A stretch of DNA of 64,000 nucleotides from DASSUW01 sp963830725 (lineage in GTDB: Bacteria > Actinomycetota > Thermoleophilia > Solirubrobacterales > Solirubrobacteraceae): assembly GCA_963830725.1 (NCBI GenBank), contig CAWHNO010000017.1:124001-188000 (forward strand), in the 5' to 3' direction. Every line of letters begins with the position of its first letter. Positions within the stretch are counted from its first letter, which is position 1. This document shows positions 31,766 to 40,048 of this stretch, in pieces. Under the pieces are notes generated by a model. That model saw only the letters and a program-made list of their open reading frames with translations, did no database searches and was not told the origin of the DNA. A program made the position numbers and the translations under genes.

Positions 31766-32803
31766 TCAGCCGACGGTGACCTGCACGCGCTGGACCGCGT
31801 TGTTCGCGTAGCCGCCGACGTTCCACGGCGGCGCGTCCGGCTGGCTGCGGCCGCTGGCGTCGTGCGCGCGGGCCCGCAGCTCGTGCTCGCCCTCCGGCGC
31901 GTCCCACTCCAGCCACCACGGCGCCCACGCGGCGGGGCCGGGGGGCCGTCCGAGCTCGGCGGGAATCCAGTCGCCGCCGTCGACGCTGACCTCGACCCGC
32001 GAGATCGGCCCCCAGCCCGACCACGCGCGGCCCTCGAGCCGGACAGGGCCGGGCGGGAGGAACCGCTTGCGGGTCATGAAGTCCGGGATCCCGGGCGGGA
32101 CCATCAGCGAGCGCGGCTCGATCCGGGTCACCGGCGTGCCCGGGTCGTCCTCGTCGCGCCGCATCCGGTAACCGGTGACCATCTGGTAGCCGTCGAACGG
32201 CTCGGCGACGACCGTGATCCGCTGCAGCCACTTGACGCTCGTCATCCCGTACCAGCGCGGCACGATCAGCCGCAGCGGGAAGCCGTGCTGCGGCGGCAGC
32301 GGCTCGCCGTTGCACGCGTAGGCGAGCAGCGTGTTCTCCGCGTCGGCGACCGGCAGGCTGCGTTCGTAGAGCTGCTCGACCCCGCCCTCGACGCCGCGGT
32401 CCAGGCCGGTGAAGACGATCTCGAGCGCATCGGCGGCGAGCCCGGCCTCGGCCAGCAGCGGCGCGAGCGCGATACCCGTCCACTCCGCGGTGCCGACCGC
32501 CTCGGCCAGCCACGGCTGGCTGACGACGTGCGGCTCGAGCTGGGCGCGGCCGTTGCCGGCGCACTCCATCGTGATGGCGGCCGTGACCGAGTCGCGTGCC
32601 CGCACGTCGTCGAGCGAGAGCTCGAGCTCACGCTCGACGCGCCCGCCGACCGTGAGCCGCCAGGCGGCCGGGTCGACGACGGGGATGTCGTAGTGGATCA
32701 GCAGATAGTGCAGGCCGAGCGGCGTGATCTCGTGCTTGAGCGCCTCGAGCGGCATGCCGTGGTTGCGGGCCGCGAGCTGCAGTTCCTCGAGCGAGATGGT
32801 CAC
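31766..32803 (-). CDS. Sulfite-oxidase-like molybdopterin protein, cytosolic
   Basis: The 345-residue protein has the SUOX fold: YLLIHYDIPVVDPAAWRLTV, LDDVRARDSV, TMECAGNGRAQLEP (the Cys near residue 80 is the Mo ligand), AEWTGIALAPLLAEAG, PPQHGFPLRLIVPRWYGMTS, VKWLQRI and the C-terminal dimer domain (GRAWSGWGPISRVEVSVDGG, ANNAVQRVQVTVG). No signal peptide or heme domain is seen, so it would act in the cytoplasm with an unknown acceptor. The GTG start overlaps the stop of the GroES-like gene. Substrate may be sulfite but is not proven. Confidence 0.88.
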   Translation of the reverse strand: MTISLEELQLAARNHGMPLEALKHEITPLGLHYLLIHYDIPVVDPAAWRLTVGGRVERELELSLDDVRARDSVTAAITMECAGNGRAQLEPHVVSQPWLAEAVGTAEWTGIALAPLLAEAGLAADALEIVFTGLDRGVEGGVEQLYERSLPVADAENTLLAYACNGEPLPPQHGFPLRLIVPRWYGMTSVKWLQRITVVAEPFDGYQMVTGYRMRRDEDDPGTPVTRIEPRSLMVPPGIPDFMTRKRFLPPGPVRLEGRAWSGWGPISRVEVSVDGGDWIPAELGRPPGPAAWAPWWLEWDAPEGEHELRARAHDASGRSQPDAPPWNVGGYANNAVQRVQVTVG

Positions 32804-33126
32804 TGCGGCGCGTACTCCCAGTCGGCCGCCTGCTCGATGACGCCGAGCAGCTCGCCGACGCGGCAGACCAGCAGCCGCTCCTCGTCGACCTCGATCCAGA
32901 CGCCCGCGGAGGCGGGGAAGACCACGTGGTCGCCCTTCTTGACCGGCATCTCGACGCCGGCCGACTCCCACCAGTCGATCCCCGGGCCGACCGCGAGGAC
33001 GATGCCGTGCTGGGGCGGCGGCTCGTGGTCGCCGGCGGGGACGACGAGCCCCGACCGGCGGACCCGGTCGGGGTCGAGCTCCTTGAGGACCACACGGTCG
33101 AACAGCGGTCTGAGCTGGCGTTGCAT
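32800..33126 (-). CDS. Orphan GroES (Cpn10) family protein
   Basis: The 108-residue protein follows the Cpn10 pattern: LRPLFDRVVLKELDPDRVRR, SGLVVPAG, HGIVLAVGPGI, VKKGDHVVFPASAG and a C-terminal VCRVGELLGVIE. The mobile loop differs (DRVRRSGLVVP) and a WW insert occurs at GIDWWESAGVEMP. No groEL is nearby; its stop overlaps the sulfite oxidase start. It could assist a chaperonin encoded elsewhere or have a separate job with the enzyme. A TATCTT box ends nine bases before its ATG. Confidence 0.82.
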   Translation of the reverse strand: MQRQLRPLFDRVVLKELDPDRVRRSGLVVPAGDHEPPPQHGIVLAVGPGIDWWESAGVEMPVKKGDHVVFPASAGVWIEVDEERLLVCRVGELLGVIEQAADWEYAPQ

Positions 33127-33148
33127 CCAGCTCAGAAGATATCCGCCG

Positions 33149-34009
33149 TCAGCCGCCGGTCACGTCGCGTCGCAGGAACGCCGTCAGCGCCCAGCCCAGC
33201 GCCGGCAGCGCGTACAGCGCGCAGACCCAGGCCGAGCGGACGATCGGGTCCCAGTCGGTCGGCTCGCGCAGGATCCCCTGCCAGGCGTTGAACTGGGTCG
33301 ACAGCAGGTAGGGGTCGAGCGCGTCGAGCGCCGAGATCGAGCCGATGATCTGCACGAAGATCGACACCATCAGCGTCCCGACCACGGCGGCCGCGGAGTT
33401 GTGGGTGACCGTCGAGAGCAGGATCGCGATCGCCGCGACGGCGCTCATCGGCAGCAGGTACGCGAGCGTCCCGGCCGCGGTCAACAGCAGCGCGCGGCCC
33501 GGCTCGATCGTCGTCCCGGACAGCGTGGTCAGGGGGTCGAAGCCCCAGATCAGCCCACCCGCGACGAGCGCGACGCCCACGTAGAAGGCCAGCACCGCTG
33601 CGGTATAGGTGAGCGCCGCCAGCACCTTGCCGGCGAACACGTGCCAGCGCTCGACCGAGCGGGTCAGGATCGTCTTCAGGGTGCCGTTCTGATCCTCGTT
33701 GGCGACGATGTCGCCGGCCACCAGGGCGGTGATCAGCGGCAGCAGCCAGAACGCGCCGAACGCGAGGCACACGAGCGGCACGGCGAAGCCGGTGTCGCGC
33801 ACGTACGCGGCGAACGGCAGTCCGCCCGGGTCGCCAGGGGGATCGATGACCAGCGCGATCACGAAGATCAGCGGCACCGCGACCGCCGAGACGAGACCGA
33901 TGTACGTCCGCTTCTGAGCCAGCAGCTTGCGCAGCTCCCAGCGGTAGACGGCTCCGACGCCGGGGCGGCGGGTGCGCGCGGCGGGCGCGGGGACGGCGAC
34001 GGCGCTCAT
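33149..34009 (-). CDS. ABC-2 type transporter permease
   Basis: The 286-residue protein has about six helices. After VYRWELRKLLAQKRTYIGLV, the typical ABC-2 start, come GDIVANEDQNGTLKTILTRS and VERWHVFAGKVLAALTYT, the stretch seen in NatB/YhgE-like permeases. It forms an exporter with the ATPase whose stop overlaps its ATG (34006-34009). Substrate unknown. Together with the LolA-like protein they form a three-gene unit. Confidence 0.85.
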   Translation of the reverse strand: MSAVAVPAPAARTRRPGVGAVYRWELRKLLAQKRTYIGLVSAVAVPLIFVIALVIDPPGDPGGLPFAAYVRDTGFAVPLVCLAFGAFWLLPLITALVAGDIVANEDQNGTLKTILTRSVERWHVFAGKVLAALTYTAAVLAFYVGVALVAGGLIWGFDPLTTLSGTTIEPGRALLLTAAGTLAYLLPMSAVAAIAILLSTVTHNSAAAVVGTLMVSIFVQIIGSISALDALDPYLLSTQFNAWQGILREPTDWDPIVRSAWVCALYALPALGWALTAFLRRDVTGG

Positions 34010-34947
34010 CGGGCCACCTCCTCGAGCGGCTGGACGCGCCCGTTGGGCGACGGGCCTTCTGTCATGCGGAAGAACAGCTCCTCGAGCGTTGCGGTGCGTG
34101 GAACGAGCGCCGTGATCCCGACACCGGCGAGACCGAGCGCGACCGTCAGCTCGGCTGCCGCGCGCTCGTCGCCGCGGAAGCTGAGCCCGCGCGGGGCCTC
34201 CGAGACCTCGCCGTAGCGGGTCGCGATCTCCATCGCGTGGATGTCGTCGGTCGTGCGCAGCTCGTAGCGGCCGGCCGTGCTCGCGATCAGCTCGTCGAGC
34301 GCGCCCTCGTAGAGCACGCGGCCGGCGCCGATGATCGCGACGCGGTCGCACAGCTCCTCGACCTCGGCCATCAGGTGGCTCGAGAGCAGCACGGTGATGC
34401 CTCCGTCGGCGAGCCGGCGGATCAGCGCGCGCATGTCGCGCATGCCGGCCGGGTCCAGGCCCGTGGTCGGCTCGTCGAGCAGCAGCAGGCGGGGCGCGCG
34501 CAGCAGCGCCCCGGCGATGCCGAGGCGCTGGCGCATGCCGTGCGAGTAGCCGCCGACCTTGTCCTTCGCGCGGTCGGCGAGGTCGACGGTGTCGAGCACC
34601 TCGCCGATCCGGCCCTCGGCGCCGTCGCCGTCGAGCGCCGCCACCAGCTCGAGGTTGCGGCGCCCGCTCAGGTACGGGTAGAAGCGCGGCGCCTCGACGA
34701 AGCCCGCGACGCCGTCGAGGGCGCGGGCGCCCTCGAGCAGCGGATCGCGGCCGAACAGCCGCGCGGAGCCCTCGTCGGGCCGGATCAGCCCGAGCAGCAT
34801 CCGCAGCGACGTGGTCTTTCCGGCCCCGTTGGGGCCGAGGTAGCCGTAGACGTCGCCGGCCCCGACGGTGAGGTCGACGTGGTCGACGGCCGTGATCTCG
34901 CCGTAGCGCTTGACGAGACCACGCGCCTCGATCGGGAGCGCGCTCAT
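34006..34947 (-). CDS. ABC transporter ATP-binding protein
   Basis: The 313-residue ATPase has Walker A GYLGPNGAGKTTSLRMLLG, signature YSHGMRQRLGIAGALL, Walker B LLLLDEPTTGLDP and H-loop LLSSHLMAEVEELCDRV, with a C-terminal extension typical of drug or lipid exporters (DrrA/NatA-like). It energises the permease encoded just downstream. The ATG overlaps the stop of the LolA-like gene by one base. Confidence 0.9.
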   Translation of the reverse strand: MSALPIEARGLVKRYGEITAVDHVDLTVGAGDVYGYLGPNGAGKTTSLRMLLGLIRPDEGSARLFGRDPLLEGARALDGVAGFVEAPRFYPYLSGRRNLELVAALDGDGAEGRIGEVLDTVDLADRAKDKVGGYSHGMRQRLGIAGALLRAPRLLLLDEPTTGLDPAGMRDMRALIRRLADGGITVLLSSHLMAEVEELCDRVAIIGAGRVLYEGALDELIASTAGRYELRTTDDIHAMEIATRYGEVSEAPRGLSFRGDERAAAELTVALGLAGVGITALVPRTATLEELFFRMTEGPSPNGRVQPLEEVAR

Positions 34948-36104
34948 CAGAGCCCCCTCGCGGCGTTCTCGGCGGCCACCGGCGGGACGGAGCCGAGCAC
35001 GACGTAGTCGACGTCGCCGCGGCGGAACGTCACCACCGTGCCGAGCGGCGTCGCCAGCTCGGTGCCGGTGGCGCCGTCGATGTTGATCTGCGGGAACTCG
35101 AAGCCGCCCTCTTCGGGCTTGCCCTCAGGGCCTGCTGCGGACTGCAGCACGGCGATCGCGCCCATGCCCTCGCCGTAGATGCTCACGGCGCCGGGCTCGC
35201 CGCCCATGTCCACGAGCCGGACGGAGGTGCGCGGCAGGCCCGCCAGCTCGGCGGGGGCGCTGAGCTCGAAGTCGAGCCGGCGCTGGACGGCCTCGACGCC
35301 GTGCACGCGGGTGGGCCGGCCGTGCTCGTCGGTCCCGGTCACCGGGTCGACCTCGACCACGCGCGTGCCGGCGGGCGGGTCGGCTTCGAAGGTCGAGCCG
35401 TCGATCTCGCCGTAGGAGACGTCGTCGGCCTCGAGCTCGAGCACCGGCTCGTCCTGGCCCTGGGCGTAGACGGCGGCGCGCAGCGGGACGCCGTTGAGCG
35501 CGTCCCAGGCCAGCTCGGCGGCGCCGAGCAGGCCGCCGTCGTCCTTGGGCGCGATCCGGACCGTGTAGGTCGGGCGGCCGGCGGTCGACGTCGGCTGCGC
35601 GCCGGACAGGTTCCAGGTCTCGGCCAGGCGGTCGAGGCCGCTGCGCACGTCGGCGAGGCTCGCCGGCTCGCCGGCGGGCTTCTCCTTCGGCTCGTCGAGC
35701 GGCAGCGCGTAGGCGGTCTCGGACGAGCTGTCGTAGATGGTCAGGCGCTCGGCGCCGGCCACGATCTGCGCGTCGCCGGCCTCGGACTGCAGCTCGAGCC
35801 GCATGCGGCCGTCGTTCGCCAGCCACAGCCGGCCCTCGGCGCCCGCCGCCAGCGGGGAGACGGCGCCCTCGGGGAGGGAGCCGGCGGGGAGCAGCCCGTT
35901 GGTGAACGTCACGCGGGCCGTCACGCCGTCGACGGCGGGCGCGTTGAGCGCGTCGTGGACGGCGCGGTCGAGCGGCTTGGCGTCCGGCTTGGGATCGGAG
36001 CCGCTCAGCGCGGCCTGCGCGAAGCCGGCGGACAGCACGAGGGCGACCGTGGCGGCGAGCAAGAGCAGGAGGCGGGAGGTGGAAGTTGTGCGGAGGAAGG
36101 TCAT
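34947..36104 (-). CDS. Exported LolA/RseB-like lipoprotein-binding-fold protein
   Basis: The 385-residue protein begins with a signal peptide (RLLLLLAATVALVLSAGFAQA) and has a long soluble domain with LWLANDGRMRLELQSEAGDA, AERLTIYDSSSETAYALPLD and RPTYTVRIAPKDDGG, the half-barrel pattern of LolA-like proteins of actinobacteria (DUF2092-type). It would sit outside the membrane and bind a lipid or sense envelope stress. It is co-translated with an ABC exporter pair. AGGACCCTCCCC precedes the ATG, a clear ribosome site. Confidence 0.75.
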   Translation of the reverse strand: MTFLRTTSTSRLLLLLAATVALVLSAGFAQAALSGSDPKPDAKPLDRAVHDALNAPAVDGVTARVTFTNGLLPAGSLPEGAVSPLAAGAEGRLWLANDGRMRLELQSEAGDAQIVAGAERLTIYDSSSETAYALPLDEPKEKPAGEPASLADVRSGLDRLAETWNLSGAQPTSTAGRPTYTVRIAPKDDGGLLGAAELAWDALNGVPLRAAVYAQGQDEPVLELEADDVSYGEIDGSTFEADPPAGTRVVEVDPVTGTDEHGRPTRVHGVEAVQRRLDFELSAPAELAGLPRTSVRLVDMGGEPGAVSIYGEGMGAIAVLQSAAGPEGKPEEGGFEFPQINIDGATGTELATPLGTVVTFRRGDVDYVVLGSVPPVAAENAARGL

Positions 36105-36123
36105 GGGGAGGGTCCTTCGTATG

Positions 36124-37380
36124 TCAGATGGTGACGCGAGTTGTAGGCGGGGTGCTTGAGAGTTCCTTGAGAGGCGTGGGGGAGATGACGCGCTGGCCCC
36201 GGTTGCGGGCCAGCAGCGTCCACATCCAGCGCGTGAACGTGACGAGACGGTTGCCCCAGCCGACCAGGTAGCGGATGTGGACGACGGCCCAGATCGCGAG
36301 CGCGAGACGGCCCGTGAAGGGGATGCCGAGCGAGGTGCCGACAGCGCGGCGGCGGCCGATCACGGCGAGCCGGCCCTTGTCGACGTAGTGGAAGGCGGCC
36401 GTCTCCTTGCCGGCCAGGCGCCGCCGGATCGTGCGCGCGGCGTGGCGGCCCTGCTGCATCGCCGCGGGGGCGACGCCCGGGACGCCGTCGAGCGCGGCCA
36501 TGTCGCCGATCGCGAAGACCTCGGGGCGCCCGGGCAGCGTGAGGTCGTCCTCGACCGCGACGCGACCGCCTGCTTCCGCGCCCAGCGCCTGTGCGAGCGG
36601 CGAGGCCCTGACGCCGACGGCCCACAGCACGGTCCGCGCGGGGACGCGCACGAGCGCCCCCGAGGCCGACAGGACGTCGAGGCCTTCGTCGTCGGTGTCG
36701 ACGACCCTGGCGCGGTGCCAGACGTCGACGCCGAGCTGCGCCAGGTCGCCGGCCGCGCGCCGCTGCAGCGGCTCGGGGAACTCCGCCAGCACGCGCGGGC
36801 CGCCTTCGACGAGCGAGATCAGGGCGTCGCGCGTGTCGATCCCGCGGTAGTCGGGACGCAGCGTGCGCTGCGCGAGGTCGGCGATCTGGCCCGCCAGCTC
36901 GATGCCGGTGGGGCCGCCGCCGACGACGGCGAAGCGCAGCCAGGCGGCGCGCTCGGCCGGGTCGGTGGCCAGCTCCGCCAGCTCGAAGGCGCGCAGCACC
37001 TGCGATCGGATGGCGCGCGCGTCGTCGAGGGTCTTGAGGTCGCCGGTGGCTCCCGCCGCGACGATCAGGCTGTCGTAGCCGAGCTCGAGCTGCCGCCCGT
37101 CAGGCGTGGTCGCGTGGGCGACCCGCTCGTCGAGGTCGAAGCCTTCGACCTCGGCCAGCAGCACGCGGGCGTTGTCCTGGCGGCGGAGGACGCCGCGCAG
37201 CGGGGGAGCGATCTCGCCCTCGGTCAGGATGCCGGTGGCGACCTGGTAGAGGAGCGGCTGGAACAGGTGGTGGTTGGCGCGGTCGACGAGAGTGATCTCG
37301 ACGGGCGCCCGTTTCAATGCCTTCGCCGCGTAGAGGCCGCCGAAGCCTCCGCCGACGATGAGGACGCGATGAGTGGTCAT
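36124..37380 (-). CDS. ndh: Type II NADH dehydrogenase (NDH-2)
   Basis: The 418-residue flavoprotein starts HRVLIVGGGFGGLYAAKALK and has NHHLFQPLLYQVATG, VVGGGPTGIELAGQIADLAQ (second dinucleotide fold), AVGVRASPLAQALG and VFAIGDMAALDG, with the membrane-binding end AIWAVVHIRYLVGWGNRLVT. It passes electrons from NADH to quinone without proton pumping. It lies between the LolA-like gene and a two-component system on the minus strand. Confidence 0.93.
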   Translation of the reverse strand: MTTHRVLIVGGGFGGLYAAKALKRAPVEITLVDRANHHLFQPLLYQVATGILTEGEIAPPLRGVLRRQDNARVLLAEVEGFDLDERVAHATTPDGRQLELGYDSLIVAAGATGDLKTLDDARAIRSQVLRAFELAELATDPAERAAWLRFAVVGGGPTGIELAGQIADLAQRTLRPDYRGIDTRDALISLVEGGPRVLAEFPEPLQRRAAGDLAQLGVDVWHRARVVDTDDEGLDVLSASGALVRVPARTVLWAVGVRASPLAQALGAEAGGRVAVEDDLTLPGRPEVFAIGDMAALDGVPGVAPAAMQQGRHAARTIRRRLAGKETAAFHYVDKGRLAVIGRRRAVGTSLGIPFTGRLALAIWAVVHIRYLVGWGNRLVTFTRWMWTLLARNRGQRVISPTPLKELSSTPPTTRVTI

Positions 37381-37395
37381 GGGGCGGTTGTACGG

Positions 37396-38739
37396 TCACG
37401 GCTTGAGAGAGCTGTGAGAGGCGGGCAGGTCGATGACGAAGCGCGAGCCGCTGACCGTGACGCTGCCGCCGTGGCGCTCGGCGATGGCCTTGACGATCGC
37501 CAGGCCGAGACCGGATCCGCCGCCGGGTCCGCGCCAGAACCGCTCGAAGGCCCGCTCGGCCTGCTCGGGTGTCAGGCCCGGGCCGTCGTCTTCGACGGTG
37601 AGGCGGGCGCGGTCGCCGTCGCGCTCGACGGTGATCTCGATCCGGCCCTGCCCGTGCTTGCGCGCATTGGCGACGAGGTTGCCGACTGCGCGCTCGAGCG
37701 CGGGTCGCTCGCCCGCGACCATCACACGGCGCTCGCCGTCCGGCGCCGCCAAGTCCACGCGATCTGCGGCCGCCGCCTCCCGTGCGATCTCGACGAGGTC
37801 GACCGGCTCGCCGCGCACCGGTGCCGCGGCGTCCTCGCGCGCGAGCGCCAGCAGGTCGTCGAGCAGGGCGCCGAGCCGCGCCGCGTCGGCCTCGATGTCG
37901 GCCAGCACCTCCGGGTCGGCGCCGTGCCGGGTGGCGTAGGCGAGGTTGCCGCGCAGGGCGGTCAGCGGGGTGCGCAGCTCGTGGGAGGCGTCGCCGACGA
38001 AGCGCTGCTCGGCCTCGCGGGCGCGCTCGAGCGAGGCGAGCATGGCGTTCAGCGTCTCGGCCAGCGTGCCGACCTCGTCGCGCACCTCGGGCTCGGGCAG
38101 CCGGCGCGAGGCGTCACCGGTGCGCTCGATCGCGCGGGCGCCGGAGGAGAGGCGGCGCAGGGGCCGCAGCGCCCGGCGCGCGAGGCCGGTGGCGAGCGCG
38201 ACGGCGAGCAGGGCGGCGGCGAGCGAGGAGATCAGCACGAACCGGCGCGTGCTGTCGAGCGTCTCCTCGATCTCCGTGGTCGTCCCGGCCACGATCACGG
38301 CGCCGCCCGCAGCCGGTCCCTGCCCGAGCTCGCCGAGCGGCGCCGCGTAGACGCGCAGCGGATCCTGGCCGAGCTCGGCGTCGCCGTAGCCGGCGCGCCG
38401 GTCCTCGAGCGCCGCTCGCGTCACCGGGGTGTCGGGGAGCACACGGCTGCCGAGCCCGCTCGACCGGGCGACGATCCGCCCGCGCGGGTCGACCACCTCC
38501 ACGAGCAGGGCGCTGCCGCCGAGCCGCCCCTCGAGCGTGCCGGGCTCCGTCAGCAGCTGCGGGGTCGAGGCGGCGAGCCGGGCGACCTCGGTCGCGCGGG
38601 CGCGCAGCGAGCGATCGAGGGCGCCGTTGAGCTGCGAGTCGAGCCGCGCGAGCACGGCGATGCCCAGCGCCGCCACGCCCACCACGATGGCGACCGCGGC
38701 GGCGGCCGCCACGCGTGCCTGGAGGCCGGCCGATCTCAC
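37396..38739 (-). CDS. Sensor histidine kinase, MprB-like
   Basis: The 447-residue protein has two helices (residues ~13-35 and ~150-175) around an extracytoplasmic sensor, a HAMP region (ARRALRPLRRLSSGARAIER), the H-box DASHELRTPLTALRGNLAYA, and N (NLVANARKHG), G1 (VEDDGPGLTPEQAERAFERF) and G2 (GGSGLGLAIVKAIAERHGG) boxes. It phosphorylates the response regulator whose stop overlaps its GTG start (GTGA at 38736-38739). Signal unknown; MprAB-type systems sense envelope stress. The neighbouring NDH-2 may be a target or just adjacent. Confidence 0.9.
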   Translation of the reverse strand: MRSAGLQARVAAAAAVAIVVGVAALGIAVLARLDSQLNGALDRSLRARATEVARLAASTPQLLTEPGTLEGRLGGSALLVEVVDPRGRIVARSSGLGSRVLPDTPVTRAALEDRRAGYGDAELGQDPLRVYAAPLGELGQGPAAGGAVIVAGTTTEIEETLDSTRRFVLISSLAAALLAVALATGLARRALRPLRRLSSGARAIERTGDASRRLPEPEVRDEVGTLAETLNAMLASLERAREAEQRFVGDASHELRTPLTALRGNLAYATRHGADPEVLADIEADAARLGALLDDLLALAREDAAAPVRGEPVDLVEIAREAAAADRVDLAAPDGERRVMVAGERPALERAVGNLVANARKHGQGRIEITVERDGDRARLTVEDDGPGLTPEQAERAFERFWRGPGGGSGLGLAIVKAIAERHGGSVTVSGSRFVIDLPASHSSLKP

Positions 38740-39392
38740 TCGAGCCGGAAGCCCACGCCGCGCACCGTGTGGATCAGCGGCGGATCGCCGAGCTTGCGCC
38801 GGAGGTAGGCGACGTAGCGGTCGACGACGTTGGCGCTCGCCTCGCCGTCGCCCCAGACGCGCTCGAGCGCCAGCTCGCGGGTGACGACGCCGCGGGCGTT
38901 GCGCAGCAGCAGCTCGAGCAGCTCGGCCTCGCGGCGGGTGAGCGCGACCTCCTTGCCGCCGCGGCGCGCCGACAGCGCTTCGGGCTCGAGCACGAGGTCG
39001 GCGTACGCGAGCGTTTCACCCGGCGGATGGTTGCGGCGCATCAGGGCCCGGATCCGGGCCGTCAGCTCCTCGACCTCGAACGGCTTGACGAGGTAGTCGT
39101 CGGCGCCGGCGTCGAGCCCTTCGACGCGCTCGTGCAGGGCGTCGCGCGCGGTCAGCAGCAGGATCGGCACGGCGAGCCCCTTGGCGCGCAGCCGCCGCGT
39201 CACCGCCAGGCCGTCGAGCCCGGGCATCGCCACGTCGAGCACGATCACGTCGGGCAGCGACCGCTCGACCTGCGCGAGCGCAGCGCCGCCGTCCGCCACG
39301 GCGGCGACCGCGTAGCCCTCGGCGGTCAGCGTGCGCTCGAGCATCCGCCGGATCGGCGCGTCGTCGTCGACCAGCAGGACGGCGTCGGCCAT
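38736..39392 (-). CDS. OmpR-family response regulator, MprA-like
   Basis: The 218-residue protein has a receiver (LLVDDDAPIRRML, phospho-Asp in VIVLDVAMPGLDGL, LLLTARD, DYLVKPF) and an OmpR-type winged helix (LTRREAELLELLLRNARGVV, VVDRYVAYLRRKLG, IHTVRGVGFRLE). The ATG at 39392 is chosen since the longer frame adds unrelated residues, and a TAGACT box ends eight bases before it. It forms a coupled pair with the kinase gene. Confidence 0.92.
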   Translation of the reverse strand: MADAVLLVDDDAPIRRMLERTLTAEGYAVAAVADGGAALAQVERSLPDVIVLDVAMPGLDGLAVTRRLRAKGLAVPILLLTARDALHERVEGLDAGADDYLVKPFEVEELTARIRALMRRNHPPGETLAYADLVLEPEALSARRGGKEVALTRREAELLELLLRNARGVVTRELALERVWGDGEASANVVDRYVAYLRRKLGDPPLIHTVRGVGFRLE

Positions 39393-39400
39393 CACGGCGC

Positions 39401-39406
39401 AGTCTA
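39401..39406 (-). promoter_or_regulatory. Putative -10 box (TAGACT, minus strand) of the response regulator gene
   Basis: Read on the minus strand, TAGACT ends eight bases before the ATG at 39392. This agrees with the leaderless pattern seen at other genes. Confidence 0.45.
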
Positions 39407-40009
39407 GACCCGGGTCGGCGCGTCGACTGAGGTCCGCGGAAATACCTGCAAGCCGCTCCTTTGCAGGCGTCATAATGCAGATAGAGGGCGTTATACGAGA
39501 GCCGCGCGGCTGGCGCGTGATGGAGCCTGCAGCCGCGAGCTGCCGTGCTTCAAGCTCGGGTTGAGGTTCGGGATCCGCAGATGCTCAAGCGGTTCGCCCA
39601 GGCCAACCGGCCGAGCGCCTGACCTGCGCATCTCGTCGAGGGCGAGTCGGCGCCGGCGACGAGGTCGTGGTCACAGACCGGCCGGAGCACGGCGTCACCA
39701 TCGCCCAGGTCGCGCGGCGATCATGCTCGACGAGAGCGAGCTCGAGGTCGCCGCGGCGGCCCCCGATCTGCCGAGAAGCTCTCGCGCTGGATGCTCGAAC
39801 GCGCGGCCTGAGGCTGAGCCGGTAGCCTGGGTCGTCCGGCGGATCGCCCACTCGGCCGTGGGAGCCGCACCGGCTCCCGACCGTGGCAACGCGCCGGCCC
39901 CACAAAGGGCCGGCGGCCAGTCCAGGTGGCCGGGAGTGTCGACGCCACCCAGGCACAGACACGAAGTCCTGGGACGTAGTAGTTCAGTGGTGATCCATGA
40001 CCGGGCGGT
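39407..40009. other. Gap of about 600 bp without an intact gene; remnants and hairpins
   Basis: No convincing gene is present. Visible are a hairpin CCTGCAA/TTGCAGG (39445-39451 and 39461-39467), a short open stretch from GTG 39545 giving VEVRDPQMLKRFAQANRPSA, a segment GDEVVVTDRP at 39655-39684 that is typical of Phd/YefM-type antitoxins, and MLDESELEVAAAAPDLPRSS further on. A perfect 9-bp stem CGCCGGCCC/GGGCCGGCG with loop CACAAA lies at 39892-39915. I read the stretch as a degraded toxin-antitoxin or mobile locus; this is weakly supported. Confidence 0.4.
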
Positions 40010-40037
40010 CCGGGCGGGCCGCAAGAGGCCCGCCCGG
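40010..40037 (-). terminator. Terminator-like hairpin downstream of the endolysin gene
   Basis: CCGGGCGGGCC (40010-40020) and GGCCCGCCCGG (40027-40037) pair perfectly over 11 bp with loop GCAAGA, 12 bases beyond the stop at 40049. No U-tract follows, as is common in high-GC actinobacteria. Confidence 0.6.
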
Positions 40038-40048
40038 CCGCATCCTTC

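Noticed and set aside
31556..34216. Very long plus-strand ORF (886 codons)
   Set aside because: It is antisense to the sulfite oxidase, GroES and ABC permease genes; no motifs.
36277..38808. Very long plus-strand ORF (843 codons)
   Set aside because: It is antisense to NDH-2 and the histidine kinase, both with complete family motifs. Its composition is Arg/Ala/Gly-rich as in high-GC shadow frames.
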